DNA of 64,000 bases from Luteibacter rhizovicinus DSM 16549 (GCF_001887595.1 NZ_CP017480.1:3190001-3254000); one strand, 5' to 3'; numbered from the stretch's first letter, positions 1 to 8,946 are shown. Notes: a model not told the origin generated them from the sequence alone. Numbers and translations are program-made.

Positions 1-127
1 CCACATAGGTCGTCTCGACCGCGTCCAGGCGGTCGGCCCAGTCGGTGTCCGCATGCGGCCAGGCGATCAGCACGCCGGCCTGCGGCTCCCACTCGGCGGG
101 AAGTCGATACGAAGTGCGGTCGGTCAT
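1..127 (-). CDS. aguA: Agmatine deiminase, N-terminal fragment (cut by window edge)
   Basis: Only the first 42 codons lie in the window, read leftwards from an ATG at 127. The visible protein starts MTDRTSYRLPAEWEPQAGVL and continues with IAWPHADTDW. The RLPAEWEPQ and WPH...DW pattern is the usual N-terminus of the agmatine deiminase / bacterial peptidyl-arginine deiminase family, which converts agmatine to N-carbamoylputrescine in putrescine synthesis. The catalytic Cys, His and Asp residues lie beyond the edge and cannot be checked. A REP element separates it from the next gene upstream. The family assignment is good; specificity for agmatine rather than peptidyl-arginine is inferred. Confidence 0.75.
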   Translation of the reverse strand, partial: MTDRTSYRLPAEWEPQAGVLIAWPHADTDWADRLDAVETTYV

Positions 128-211
128 GGCGGCAGGGGAGGCAGCGGAGGGAAGCCGCCTATTGTAAGGCTTCCGGGTGACAACTGCCCCCAGTCCTCGA
201 CACCCTGCTTG

Positions 212-292
212 GTAGGAGCCGATTCATCGGCGATCCCGCGGCAGCGGGCGAAGTACCGGCGAGCACCCATTCGCCGATGAATCGGCTCCTAC
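212..292. repeat. REP palindrome pair (type A), intergenic
   Basis: Two oppositely oriented copies of the repeat: GTAGGAGCCGATTCATCGGC at the left and its complement ending in GGCTCCTAC at the right, separated by about 37 bases. It lies between the deiminase start and the small periplasmic gene. The same core recurs at seven other places in this window, so it is a dispersed REP/BIME-type element. Confidence 0.9.
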
Positions 293-307
293 AACACGCC
301 AGGTCCG

Positions 308-646
308 TTATTTGGCGGCTTGCGGGTTCGTATTGTTCCCCGCCGGCGTATTCAACACCGTATGCACCACGTGGCTGCGCTCGAAATAGACGATGTAGCC
401 GGGGTACATCCAGCGGTTGATGACCGGCTGCTTGGCGCTGCCGCCGCCGCGCGAGTCGAGCTTGGAGGTCGGGGCGCCGAACTGGCGTTCCACCTGGGCC
501 ATGCTCATGCCCTTCTTGGGCAGGCTCATGCCCTTTTCCTGCTGGACACGCTGCATCAGCAGGCTGTCGGCATGAACCGAAGGCGCCACGGAGGCGGAGA
601 CGATCGCCAGGGCGATGGCGGTGAAAACAGGCTTGAAGGTATTCAT
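308..646 (-). CDS. Small secreted BamE/SmpA-like protein
   Basis: 112 residues from the ATG at 646. Residues 1-26 form a clear signal peptide ending in SVHA, so the protein should be periplasmic. The mature part contains KKGMSMAQVERQFGAP followed by a W-Y-x-G-Y-I-V-Y-F-E stretch. This order (GMS..QV...FG.P, then an aromatic strand with a single FE) resembles the SmpA/OmlA fold of BamE-type proteins, although no lipobox Cys is present. An upstream extension to 727 adds only Arg-rich residues with no coding look, so the inner start is preferred. It is divergent from the ABC-F gene. The fold is inferred by pattern; the function is unknown. Confidence 0.7.
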   Translation of the reverse strand: MNTFKPVFTAIALAIVSASVAPSVHADSLLMQRVQQEKGMSLPKKGMSMAQVERQFGAPTSKLDSRGGGSAKQPVINRWMYPGYIVYFERSHVVHTVLNTPAGNNTNPQAAK

Positions 647-820
647 GATGGCTCCGTCGCGCTCCCCATGCGGCGCAAGACGCCGTTTTAACATGTCGCC
701 CCATCCCGCGCCATGGGCGGCGTGCACCGGGCTTCACGGCTGTGTCCTGCGTCGCGTTTCGGCCCCGTGGGTCGGCGGGCCGGCTATCATGGGCAGTCGC
801 TCATCGCAGTAACCCTATTC

Positions 821-2710
821 ATGATCTCTTTTCGCAACCTCGCCCTGCGCCGGGGCAGCCGCACGCTGCTCTCGCAGATGGACCTCACTATCCAGAGTGG
901 CTGGGCGCTCGGCGTCATCGGCCGTAACGGCTGTGGCAAGTCGACCCTGTTCGCCGCCCTGAAGGGCGAGCTCGAGCCGGAAGTCGGCGAGCTGGACATG
1001 CCTTCCAAGGTCCGTCTGGCCTCCGTGGATCAGGAAACCCCGGCCTTGCCCGACCCGGCGATCGAGTACGTGCTCGGCGGCGATGCCGAGGTGGCAGCCG
1101 CGCTCAAGGCGGAAGCCAATGCCTACGACGCGGAAGATTACGAGGCCGTCGCCACGGCGAACATGCGCATCGAAGAGCTCAACGGCTACGACGCCCGTGC
1201 GCGTGCCGGCCGGCTCATGCATGGCCTCGGCTTCAGCCCGGAGACCCACGAGCGACCCGTCGCCTCGTTCTCGGGTGGCTGGCGCGTGCGCCTGAACCTG
1301 GCGCGGGCCCTGATGGCTCCCTCGGATCTGCTTCTGCTCGATGAGCCGACCAACCATCTCGATCTCGATGCCGTGCTCTGGCTCGAAGAGTGGCTGCGCC
1401 GGTATCCGGGAACCTTGCTGATCATCTCGCACGATCGTGAATTCCTCGACGGCGTGATCTCGCACACGATGCACCTGCACGAAGGGAAGGCCAAGCTCTA
1501 TACGGGCGACTACACCGCCTTCGAACGTCAGCGCGCCGAACACCTGCGCCAGCAGCAGATCGCCCATGTGCGTGAACAGGCCGAGCGCGCCCACCTGCAG
1601 TCCTTCATCGAACGCTTCAAGGCGAAGGCATCCAAGGCCAAGCAGGCGCAGTCGCGCATGAAGCGCCTGGAGAAGATGGCCGGTACCGAAGCCGTGCGCG
1701 CGGAGCGTTCCTTCAGCTTCTCGTTCCCCACGCCCGACCGCTTGCCGACTTCGATGTTGCAGCTCGATCACATCGACGCGGGCTACGGCGATCAGGTCGT
1801 CCTGCGCGATGTCGCCTTCGGCCTCGAGGCCGGCGATCGCATCGGCCTGCTCGGTCCGAACGGTGCCGGTAAGTCGACCATGGTGAAGTCCCTGGTCGGC
1901 GAGCTCGAACCGATGGTCGGCGAGCGCAGCTTCCATAAAGACATGAAGATCGGCTACTTCGCCCAGCATACGGTCGAAAGCCTCCACGAAGGCTGGAGCG
2001 CGTTCGATCATCTGCAGGAGAAGGCCCCGAACGCCGGCGCGCAGATCCTGCGCGACTATCTCGGCACCTGGAATTTCCCGGCCGATCGCGTGTTCGAACC
2101 GGTCGACAAGTTTTCCGGCGGCGAGCGCGCGCGTCTCGCCCTGGCGCTGATCGCCTGGGAAAAACCAAATCTCCTGCTGCTCGATGAGCCGACCAACCAT
2201 CTCGATCTCGACATGCGCGAAGCGCTGGCCGATGCGCTCGCCGATTTCGACGGCGCTCTCGTGCTGGTCTCGCACGATCGCCATCTGCTCGGCATGGTCT
2301 GCGACGAGTTCTGGCGCGTCGCCGACGGCAAGGCCGAGCCCTTCGATGGTGATCTCGACGACTACGCCAAGTGGCTACGCACGCGTGGCACCACGCGCAA
2401 GACGGCGGCGGTCGCTTCGGCGCCGCAGAATGCGCCGGTGCAGGAAGCCGCCAAGGAGAAGCGCAAGCTCAGCGCCGAGGAACGCGAGAAAGAAAAGCCC
2501 TTGCGTGCGCGGGTGAAGAAGATCGAAACCCTCATCGCGACGATGGACAAGGAACTCGCCGACATCGACGGCAAGCTTGCCGACCCGACCGTCTATGGCG
2601 GCAGCAGCGCGGACCTGGTGAAGCTCGGTCAGCGCCAGGCCGAACTGCGTAGCGAGAAAGAAGCGGTCGAGCTGGAATGGCTGGGCATCCTGGAACAGAT
2701 CGAGGTCTGA
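821..2710 (+). CDS. yheS: ABC-F family ATPase (YheS-like)
   Basis: 629 residues, close to the 637 of E. coli YheS. It has two ABC cassettes and no membrane segments: Walker A GRNGCGKST near residue 34 and GPNGAGKST at 345-353, signatures FSGGWRVRL and FSGGERARL, and Walker B LLLLDEPTNHLDLD in both halves. A charged linker between the cassettes (KAKASKAKQAQSRMKRLEKM) is the ABC-F P-site tRNA interaction motif region, and the C-terminus is a Lys/Glu-rich coiled-coil arm. ABC-F proteins act on ribosomes rather than in transport. The start at 821 is chosen because the cassette begins at once with MISFRNLALR. The rpfE-like gene follows after two bases, so the two are probably cotranscribed with recJ. 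Confidence 0.93.
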   Translation: MISFRNLALRRGSRTLLSQMDLTIQSGWALGVIGRNGCGKSTLFAALKGELEPEVGELDMPSKVRLASVDQETPALPDPAIEYVLGGDAEVAAALKAEANAYDAEDYEAVATANMRIEELNGYDARARAGRLMHGLGFSPETHERPVASFSGGWRVRLNLARALMAPSDLLLLDEPTNHLDLDAVLWLEEWLRRYPGTLLIISHDREFLDGVISHTMHLHEGKAKLYTGDYTAFERQRAEHLRQQQIAHVREQAERAHLQSFIERFKAKASKAKQAQSRMKRLEKMAGTEAVRAERSFSFSFPTPDRLPTSMLQLDHIDAGYGDQVVLRDVAFGLEAGDRIGLLGPNGAGKSTMVKSLVGELEPMVGERSFHKDMKIGYFAQHTVESLHEGWSAFDHLQEKAPNAGAQILRDYLGTWNFPADRVFEPVDKFSGGERARLALALIAWEKPNLLLLDEPTNHLDLDMREALADALADFDGALVLVSHDRHLLGMVCDEFWRVADGKAEPFDGDLDDYAKWLRTRGTTRKTAAVASAPQNAPVQEAAKEKRKLSAEEREKEKPLRARVKKIETLIATMDKELADIDGKLADPTVYGGSSADLVKLGQRQAELRSEKEAVELEWLGILEQIEV

Positions 2711-2712
2711 GC

Positions 2713-3693
2713 ATGAGCGTCGCCCTCAACGTCCTGCTGCCGAGCCGTGAAAAGCTCCGCTACGTGCCCGCTTTTGCGGCGTGGCTCGCGCGCGGCACGA
2801 CGTTGCCCGCCGCCTTGCCCGGTTACCTGGTGGCGATGGCGGAGCAATTCCGTTGGCCGGCTGGGTCCTTGCCGGCGGCGGCCCTCATCCGCCAGTCCGT
2901 CGCGGGCGATGCAGGGGATGCCTTGTGGCTCTCGGCCGATCCCGCCTGGGTCCAGCCGGAACTCAATGGTGCGCGCCTGCTGGCCTGCGGCAATCTCGGC
3001 CTGCGTCTGGAGGAATCCATGGCGCTGGTGAAGGCGCTTGCCGAGACCTTCGACGCCGAAGGGATGACCTTGCTCGTTGGCGATTCGCAGCACTGGCAAT
3101 TGCGCCTGCCCAAATACGTCGACGTGCCCTCGTTTCCCGAGCCGGAGGAGGCGCTGGGCGCGGATCTCTTCGAGCAACTGCCCAAGGGCGAGGAAGGTCG
3201 TCGCTGGCGCGCGCTGATCAACGAGGCACAGGTGGTGCTGCATAACCATCCGGTCAACGCGGCGCGTGTCGCGCGTGGACTGCCGCCGGTCAACAGCGTT
3301 TGGTTATGGGGCGCCGGTGCGTTGCCCGACTGGGTCGAGTGTGGCCTCGGACGAATCTACAGTGACGACCTGCTCGCCTGGGCACTCGGTCACCGCGCCA
3401 ACGTCGACGTTCAGCCCCGCTCAGCTTTTGTAGGAGCCGATTCATCGGCGAATGGGGTTCGCGGCAAACTGGCTATCGCCGATAAATCGGCTCCTACAAA
3501 GAGCCGCGAGGATGAGGTTCCTTACAGCCTGCTGGACCTGCAGGACGTGCAGCCCGCGGAGTTCGAACAGGTCTGGTGGCCGGCCATCGAAGCGCGTCTC
3601 GAGGCAGGGGTCGATCTGCGCATCGCCTTTGCCGATGGCGTGCGCATGGTCATTCGCAAGCGTCACCGCCTGCGTTTCTGGCGCAAGGCATGA
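2713..3693 (+). CDS. rpfE: RpfE-type protein carrying an in-frame REP insertion
   Basis: 326 residues. The protein has the hallmarks I recognise from Xanthomonas/Stenotrophomonas RpfE-type regulatory proteins (distantly phosphoglycerate-mutase-like): ADPAWVQPELNGARLLACGN, GADLFEQLPKGEEGRRWRAL, EAQVVLHNHPVN and NSVWLWGAGALPDW. The gene starts two bases after the ABC-F stop, and its end overlaps recJ by ATGA; the same rpfE/recJ neighbourhood is known in Xanthomonas. Residues about 239-263 (FVGADSSANG...ADKSAPTK) are encoded by a complete REP element at 3427-3500. The frame stays open through it and the conserved-looking C-terminal tail resumes afterwards. The molecular role of RpfE is poorly known; a link to Rpf signalling here is inference. 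Confidence 0.8.
   Translation: MSVALNVLLPSREKLRYVPAFAAWLARGTTLPAALPGYLVAMAEQFRWPAGSLPAAALIRQSVAGDAGDALWLSADPAWVQPELNGARLLACGNLGLRLEESMALVKALAETFDAEGMTLLVGDSQHWQLRLPKYVDVPSFPEPEEALGADLFEQLPKGEEGRRWRALINEAQVVLHNHPVNAARVARGLPPVNSVWLWGAGALPDWVECGLGRIYSDDLLAWALGHRANVDVQPRSAFVGADSSANGVRGKLAIADKSAPTKSREDEVPYSLLDLQDVQPAEFEQVWWPAIEARLEAGVDLRIAFADGVRMVIRKRHRLRFWRKA
3427..3500. repeat. REP palindrome pair inside the rpfE coding sequence
   Basis: Left arm TTTGTAGGAGCCGATTCATC and right arm ending GGCTCCTACAAA are inverted copies of the same REP found between genes elsewhere. Here the element is read in frame, left arm as VGADSSA and right arm as IADKSAPT, with no stop codon. Confidence 0.92.
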
Positions 3694-5402
3694 CCGCGCG
3701 AGCCTGGCGCCAGCGACAGGTCGCTATCGCACCGAGCGGCTGGCCGCCGCATATCCACCCGGTCATTCAACGGCTCTACGCCGCGCGTGGCGTGCCCACG
3801 CCGGATGGTGCGGAGCACCGCCTTGCGCGCATGCTGTCGCCGAACCTGCTTGGCGGGATGGATGCGGCGGTTGCACTGCTGATGGAAGCCATTGCCAGCG
3901 ACAAGCACATCGTCATCGCCGGCGACTACGACTGTGACGGGGCCACGGGTACTGCGGTGGCCGAGCGCGGCCTGCGCATGCTCGGCGCGCGTCACGTACG
4001 CCATGTGGTGCCGAATCGTTTCGTGCACGGCTACGGTCTGAGCGAGGCGCTCGTCGCATCCCTGGATCCGACGCCCGATCTGATCGTTACCGTCGACAAC
4101 GGGGTGGCCAGCGTGGCGGGCGTGGCGGCGGCACGCGCGCGCGACATCGCCGTCTTGATCACCGACCATCATCTGCCGGGTGACACCTTGCCCGATGCGA
4201 ACGCCATGGTGAATCCGAACCTCGCCGGTGACGGATTCCCGAGTAAGGCGCTCGCCGGTGTCGGCGTCATGTTCTACCTCCTCCTGGCGCTGCGCGCGGC
4301 GATGCGCGACGCCGGTCACTTTGCAGCCGGCGAGCCCGACCTCAGTGCGTTACTCGACCTTGTGGCGCTTGGCACCGTCGCGGACCTGGTCGTACTGGAC
4401 TTCAACAACCGCGTGCTGGTCGAAGCGGGGCTCAAGCGTATGCGTGCGGGCAAGGCCTGCGCGGGCATCACGGCCCTGATCGAAGCCAGCGGCCGCTCAC
4501 TGGCGACCGTCGGCGCCACGGATCTGGCTTTCGCCATCGGCCCTCGGCTCAATGCAGCGGGACGTCTCGAAGACATGTCACTAGGCGTCGCCTGCCTGCT
4601 CACCGATGACCATGGCATCGCGCGTCGATACGCCGAACAGCTCTCGGCGATCAACCAGGAACGTCGCGAGATGCAGGCGGGCATGGTCGACGAGGCTGAA
4701 ACGATGGTGGCGCGTGCCGCGCACGTCGATTCGGTGGGTGTCGCGCTATTCGACGAAGGCTGGCATCCGGGCATCGTTGGCTTGATCGCGTCCAAGTTGA
4801 AGGAAAAGCTGCATCGTCCCGTGATGGCGTTCGCGCCGGCCGGCGACGACAGCGACGAACTGCGCGGCTCGGCCCGCTCCATTCCCGGTTTCCATATCCG
4901 TGATGCGCTAGCAGAGATCGACGCGAAGCATCCCGGCCTGATCCTGCGATTCGGCGGTCACGCCATGGCCGCGGGTCTCAGCCTTCATGCCAGCGACTTC
5001 GATCGCTTCGCGGCCGCTTTCGACGCAACAGCGCGCGGCCATCTCGACGACGAACGCCTCCAGGCCCTCGTGCACACGGACGGCGAACTCGACTATCGCG
5101 ATCACACGCTCGACCTCGCAAAGCAGATTCGCTACGCCGGGCCTTGGGGGCAGGGCTTCCCGCCGCCGATCTTCGAAGCGCGGTTCGAGTGCGCTTCATG
5201 GAAACCGATGGGTAGCCGCCACCTTCGTTTGCAACTGCGCCATACGCAGGGCGGGGCGCCTCTCGATGCCGTGATGTTCAACTGCTACGACGGCACACCG
5301 CCGCCCGATCGCATGCGCGTGGCGTATGAGTTGTCGGTCAACGACTGGCAGGGCAGGGAGAGCCTGCGGCTGCTGCTGACGCATATGGAACCGGTGGCCT
5401 GA
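3690..5402 (+). CDS. recJ: Single-stranded-DNA-specific exonuclease RecJ
   Basis: 570 residues, against 577 in E. coli. DHH-family motifs are in place: DYDCDG at 79-84, DHH at 159-161, and the C-terminal DHHA1 glycine-rich RFGGHAMAAGLSL. RecJ is the 5'-3' ssDNA exonuclease of RecF-type recombination and mismatch or base-excision repair. The ATG at 3690 overlaps the rpfE stop (ATGA), giving translational coupling; longer upstream readings run back into rpfE and are not real. There are no missing residues that I can see. Confidence 0.96.
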   Translation: MTARAWRQRQVAIAPSGWPPHIHPVIQRLYAARGVPTPDGAEHRLARMLSPNLLGGMDAAVALLMEAIASDKHIVIAGDYDCDGATGTAVAERGLRMLGARHVRHVVPNRFVHGYGLSEALVASLDPTPDLIVTVDNGVASVAGVAAARARDIAVLITDHHLPGDTLPDANAMVNPNLAGDGFPSKALAGVGVMFYLLLALRAAMRDAGHFAAGEPDLSALLDLVALGTVADLVVLDFNNRVLVEAGLKRMRAGKACAGITALIEASGRSLATVGATDLAFAIGPRLNAAGRLEDMSLGVACLLTDDHGIARRYAEQLSAINQERREMQAGMVDEAETMVARAAHVDSVGVALFDEGWHPGIVGLIASKLKEKLHRPVMAFAPAGDDSDELRGSARSIPGFHIRDALAEIDAKHPGLILRFGGHAMAAGLSLHASDFDRFAAAFDATARGHLDDERLQALVHTDGELDYRDHTLDLAKQIRYAGPWGQGFPPPIFEARFECASWKPMGSRHLRLQLRHTQGGAPLDAVMFNCYDGTPPPDRMRVAYELSVNDWQGRESLRLLLTHMEPVA

Positions 5403-5415
5403 AGGGCGGCTCGGC

Positions 5416-5432
5416 GCCTGCTCAAAGCAGGC
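5416..5432 (+). other. Stem-loop after recJ
   Basis: Perfect 6-bp stem GCCTGC / GCAGGC with a TCAAA loop, 14 bases after the recJ stop. No T-run follows, so it is not a canonical intrinsic terminator; it could protect the 3' end of the mRNA. Confidence 0.4.
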
Positions 5433-5570
5433 AGTCGCGAACGCCTGGTTGCGGCGCTATTCCGAAAATGTGCCAACCACTTCGGTATGGTTGACGACAG
5501 TGCGGACGGGTGACTAGGCTCGGTCGCACTCGCGTTCCAGGATGGGAATGCCGTGAAATCAAGGATGAAC

Positions 5571-6632
5571 ATGGAGACGATCCTCCTGACAGGCGCGACG
5601 GGTTTCGTTGGAAGCGCCCTGGCGGCCAATTTTCTGGCGGAATCCACCAACGTCATCGCGCTGGTGCGAAACGATGCCGATGGCGAACGGACGCGTACCG
5701 CCGTGCTCGCCGCGGCGAACGGCTTTGGTATCTGCCTGCCGGCAATCGCGTTACGTCGGAACCTGCATGTCCTTCAAGCCGATGACGACGGATACGTGGC
5801 GCCACTGACGGTCGCGCGCCTCGCCGAGGTCGCCCATGTCTGGCATGTCGCTGCAGAGATGAGTATGGCGACGAAAAACCTCGCACGGACCTTCGCCACG
5901 AACGTCGGCATGACCACCGACCTGTATCGACACGTCTCTGCTTACGCGCCGCGATGCCGTCGGTTCCACTACATGTCGACGGCCTATGTCGTTGGCATGG
6001 ACGGTGGCGACGTCGACGAAACCTTGCACTTCGGTGGCCATTGCATCAATCCGTACCAGGTGAGCAAACGATGCGCCGAACACTCGCTGGCGCTGCTGTC
6101 CTCTGGATCGCGTCTGCCCGTGACGCTCTTTCGGCCGACCATCGTCGTGGGTCATCTTGCAACCGGATGGACGGTGAGGAATGGCTTCGGCATGTACATG
6201 TTCGTCGAGGCGATGAAAGTGATCACCGCGAGCAAGCAGGCCTCGTTCAACTTGCCCCTTGTGGCTACGAGCCGGCCGGACTTCATACCTGTCGACCGCC
6301 TGGTCCATCAGGCCATGTTGCTGACGAATCGACGCGAGAAAACGCCTGGTCTGGAGATATTCAACTGCTCCGGGGGACGTGGCCTGTCAATCGGCGATGC
6401 CGTGGCGCAGATCGGTCGCCTTTGTGGTGTCGAGGTTCGTTATTCCGCACCGGAGACGGAGTTGGAACAGACGATGGCGGCCGGGATGGAAGGGAGGCTG
6501 CCGTTTGCCAACACCGATTGGCAATTCGTACGCTCGAACCTGGACAGGGCTATCGGTCGCTCGCGAGCGGATCGGCCGGTAGACGAGAAGGATCTCGACC
6601 GGCTCGTTGAATGGTATCTCGAGACGCCTTAG
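5571..6632 (+). CDS. SDR-family NAD(P)-dependent reductase/epimerase (thioester-reductase-like)
   Basis: 353 residues from ATG 5571, which has AAGG six bases upstream; in-frame ATG 5565 and GTG 5553 are alternatives. The N-terminus ETILLTGATGFVGSALA is an extended-SDR Rossmann fold (TGATGFVGS), and YQVSK is the catalytic Y-x-x-x-K, preceded by the HYMSTAYVVG strand that supplies the Ser/Thr. The layout resembles the NAD_binding_4 group (fatty acyl-CoA or carrier-bound thioester reductases, male-sterility type) more than sugar epimerases, but there is no adenylation or carrier domain. The substrate is unknown. It stands alone, with 168 bases of intergenic DNA before it and 112 after. Confidence 0.8.
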   Translation: METILLTGATGFVGSALAANFLAESTNVIALVRNDADGERTRTAVLAAANGFGICLPAIALRRNLHVLQADDDGYVAPLTVARLAEVAHVWHVAAEMSMATKNLARTFATNVGMTTDLYRHVSAYAPRCRRFHYMSTAYVVGMDGGDVDETLHFGGHCINPYQVSKRCAEHSLALLSSGSRLPVTLFRPTIVVGHLATGWTVRNGFGMYMFVEAMKVITASKQASFNLPLVATSRPDFIPVDRLVHQAMLLTNRREKTPGLEIFNCSGGRGLSIGDAVAQIGRLCGVEVRYSAPETELEQTMAAGMEGRLPFANTDWQFVRSNLDRAIGRSRADRPVDEKDLDRLVEWYLETP

Positions 6633-6744
6633 TGCCTGGAACACAACGGTTCGACGCGTCGGGAAACCGTCCTGTCGCACGGGTGTGGAAGGTACATCGC
6701 GCTGCTTTTAGCCTGATGTCTCTTCCCGTCCAGGACACCATGGA

Positions 6745-7257
6745 ATGCTTCCTCGTAACGTCGCCCTGTTCGCCGCCACGCTGCTTGCTACGTCGTTTGC
6801 TCACGCGGCAACCCCGGCACCGGCATCGACAACCGCCAAAGCCGAGATCAGCCAGCTCGTCGACGCCTTCAAGGCCGCCATCATTGCAAAGGACGGCACG
6901 AAGCTCGGCACGCTTTTCGTCGCCGGGAACAGCAGCTGGTTCTCAGCGATGGACTCCGCCTCGTTAGAGCGGACCCGTGCGAAGAAACCTGATGCCAAAC
7001 GCGTCAGGGCCGAGCCGGAGGCGTACAAGGGTTTCACGAGCTTCGTCGGAAGCACGACCCACGCCATCGAAGAGACCTTCGACAACGTACGCATCGATAC
7101 GGACGGCATCGTCGGCTCGGTGTATTTCGATTACGTGTTTCTTCTCGACCGCAAGCCGACCAACCACGGCAACGAAACCTGGCAGGTCGTTCGCACCGAC
7201 GAGGGCTGGAAGATCAACGCCATGCTTTATTCCGTGATACTGGATCCGGCGAAGTGA
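6745..7257 (+). CDS. Secreted NTF2-like (SnoaL/DUF4440-type) protein 1
   Basis: 170 residues with a signal peptide ending SFAHA near residue 21, so it is exported. The mature part shows an NTF2-fold pattern: a helix (ISQLVDAFKAAIIAKD), a hydrophobic strand region, then YFDYVFLLDRKP and ETWQVVRTDEGWKINAM, where the W-x-V-x-R-x-x-x-G-W-K-I strand is typical of SnoaL/DUF4440 proteins. These folds serve as small-molecule enzymes or binding subunits; no catalytic residue can be assigned. The next NTF2-like gene begins in the stop codon (GTGA overlap), so the two products are probably made together. Confidence 0.8.
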   Translation: MLPRNVALFAATLLATSFAHAATPAPASTTAKAEISQLVDAFKAAIIAKDGTKLGTLFVAGNSSWFSAMDSASLERTRAKKPDAKRVRAEPEAYKGFTSFVGSTTHAIEETFDNVRIDTDGIVGSVYFDYVFLLDRKPTNHGNETWQVVRTDEGWKINAMLYSVILDPAK

Positions 7258-7685
7258 GCGGACGTGCTCCGTTTCTCGGCGCTGCACTCGTCTTCACCGC
7301 CATGTCGTCGCGAGCCGCCTGCCTGTCCCCGGGCGTCGAACCCACGCCTGCGGCCGTTGTCGATGCCCAGTTCGCCTATTACAACGCGCACAACGTCGAC
7401 GCCTTCGCCACCTGTTATGCCGAAAACGTAGAGATGATCTACCTCGACGCTTCCCGGCCGGCGATCCAGGGGCGGGCAGGTATCCTCACGGCCTTCGCCT
7501 TCCTGAAAACCATGCCCAGGGAAATGGGCGTGCAAATCGTCCAGCGAACCGTCACCGGACCCACGGTGATCGACAGGGAGCACGTCGTCGGTCTTCCCTC
7601 CGGCAAGGTCCTGCCGGACATGGCCGCGATCTACGAGGTCCGCGACGGCCAGATCGTGAAGGTGTGGTTTCCGCCCAGTCATTGA
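7254..7685 (+). CDS. NTF2-like (SnoaL-type) protein 2
   Basis: 143 residues from a GTG overlapping the previous stop. The N-terminus (FLGAALVFTAMSSRAA) looks like a signal peptide. It is followed by a classical SnoaL opening, VVDAQFAYYNAHNVDAFATCYAENVEMIYL, then IQGRAGILTAF and the closing strand IYEVRDGQIVKVWF. It may act with the preceding NTF2-like protein as a heteromer; this is inference from the overlap and shared fold. Function unknown. Confidence 0.8.
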   Translation: MSGRAPFLGAALVFTAMSSRAACLSPGVEPTPAAVVDAQFAYYNAHNVDAFATCYAENVEMIYLDASRPAIQGRAGILTAFAFLKTMPREMGVQIVQRTVTGPTVIDREHVVGLPSGKVLPDMAAIYEVRDGQIVKVWFPPSH

Positions 7686-7774
7686 GCCCCGAGAAAGCCA
7701 TGGTGATGCCACACGGTCGGTCCGCTGATCCGTATGATGGCTCCCACGATGGCGACTCCAAAGGATGGACGACG

Positions 7775-8410
7775 ATGGCGAGTGGCACGCAGGATCTCGA
7801 ACGATTCGTACGCAAGGCCCTGGAAAGAGGAAGCAGCAAGGAGGAGGTGAAAGTGGCTCTGACCTCCGCGGGTTGGACAGTGGAACAGGTGCGCAGCGCA
7901 TTATCGGGCTTCGCTGATGTGCCCTTTACGCTGCCGGTTCCCCGGCCGCGACCGTACTTGTCGGCGCGGGAGGCGTTTCTCTACCTTGTTCTGTTCACCA
8001 CCCTCTATCTCAGCGCGTATCACCTGGGTAGCCTGCTGTTCAATCTGATCAACCGCGCCTTCCCGGATCCGGCGAGCTTCACGACGAGTAGTGCGGACAG
8101 CATGCGCTGGTCGATTGCCTCGATCATCGTCGCCTTTCCGATCTTTATCGGCATGTCCTTGAAGATCGGTGCCGAGTTGACCCGGCATCCGGAGAAGCGC
8201 CTCTCCGGTGTGCGGCGCTGGCTCACCTACCTCACGCTCTTCGTCGCCGCGGTCGTTCTGCTATGCGATGTAATCACCCTCGTCGACCACGCGCTCGGCG
8301 GCGAGTTGAGTGTGCGTTTTGCACTGAAGGTGGGCGTCGCCGCGAAAATTTCGGTAGCGGTGTTCGGCTACTACCTATGGGACCTTCGTCGCGACGAGCG
8401 TGACGCATGA
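7775..8410 (+). CDS. DUF5671 integral membrane protein
   Basis: 211 residues. The start at 7775 is preferred over the longer reading from 7664 because AAGGA lies nine bases upstream and the protein then opens with a soluble helix-rich segment (LERFVRKALERGSSKEEVKVAL) similar to putative short-helix domains that precede DUF5671. Four hydrophobic segments follow, starting at AFLYLVLFTTLYLSAYHLG, with the RWSIASIIVAFPIFIG segment and a C-terminal FGYYLWDLRRDER. The family is of unknown function. It overlaps the next gene by ATGA, so the pair is translationally coupled. Confidence 0.85.
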   Translation: MASGTQDLERFVRKALERGSSKEEVKVALTSAGWTVEQVRSALSGFADVPFTLPVPRPRPYLSAREAFLYLVLFTTLYLSAYHLGSLLFNLINRAFPDPASFTTSSADSMRWSIASIIVAFPIFIGMSLKIGAELTRHPEKRLSGVRRWLTYLTLFVAAVVLLCDVITLVDHALGGELSVRFALKVGVAAKISVAVFGYYLWDLRRDERDA

Positions 8411-8844
8411 GCGGGCCAGCACCGGGCAAATGGCTTGCGATAGCCGGTGGCGTGGCTATGCTGGCGGCCGTCGTGGCAGGCCTATCCTTGCTTGGCTCGC
8501 CGGAGCACCAGCGGGCCGTCCGCCTGGATGATCAGCGAGTGTCGAACCTGCGCACGCTTTCGACCTTGATCGGTATCGAGCTCGACCGTAAGAAGACTCT
8601 CCCTTCGTCGCTTGCGTCGCTGGACATGGGTGGCAATGCGTCGAGGGATCCCGTGACTGGCGTGCCCTACCGTTACGAAGTGATCGGAAAGAACGCCTTC
8701 AGGTTGTGTGCCACGTTCGATGCCGCCTCCGAGGACGAGGGTCGGACACCGCGTGCCGCGAATGCCTGGGTACATGCGGCAGGGCACCAGTGCTTTACAC
8801 GGTCTGGCGAATCCGATCACTACGTCGAATACGCCGATCCCTGA
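8407..8844 (+). CDS. Membrane-anchored hypothetical protein, partner of the DUF5671 protein
   Basis: 145 residues. One N-terminal transmembrane segment (LAIAGGVAMLAAVVAGLSLL) is followed by an extracytoplasmic domain with RVSNLRTLSTLIGIELDRKK, a DPVTGVPYRYEV strand motif and two cysteines that could pair. The DPVTG-x-x-Y-x-Y motif resembles the C-terminal region of small pseudopilin-like or DUF5671-linked proteins. The ATG overlaps the stop of the DUF5671 gene, so joint function is likely. I cannot assign an activity. Confidence 0.75.
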   Translation: MSGPAPGKWLAIAGGVAMLAAVVAGLSLLGSPEHQRAVRLDDQRVSNLRTLSTLIGIELDRKKTLPSSLASLDMGGNASRDPVTGVPYRYEVIGKNAFRLCATFDAASEDEGRTPRAANAWVHAAGHQCFTRSGESDHYVEYADP

Positions 8845-8946
8845 GCTGGGGCGAATCCGGCGGGCTCAAGCACTTGCCCGATAAACCTCGGGTAGACCCG
8901 CCGCACCGTCCACATATCTGAGACGCCGCCCGCCTAACCTCGGCCC

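Noticed and set aside
211..292. Repeated palindromes as a possible CRISPR array
   Set aside because: Arms are inverted rather than direct, spacing is irregular, copies are dispersed over 54 kb, and there are no cas genes. They are REP elements.
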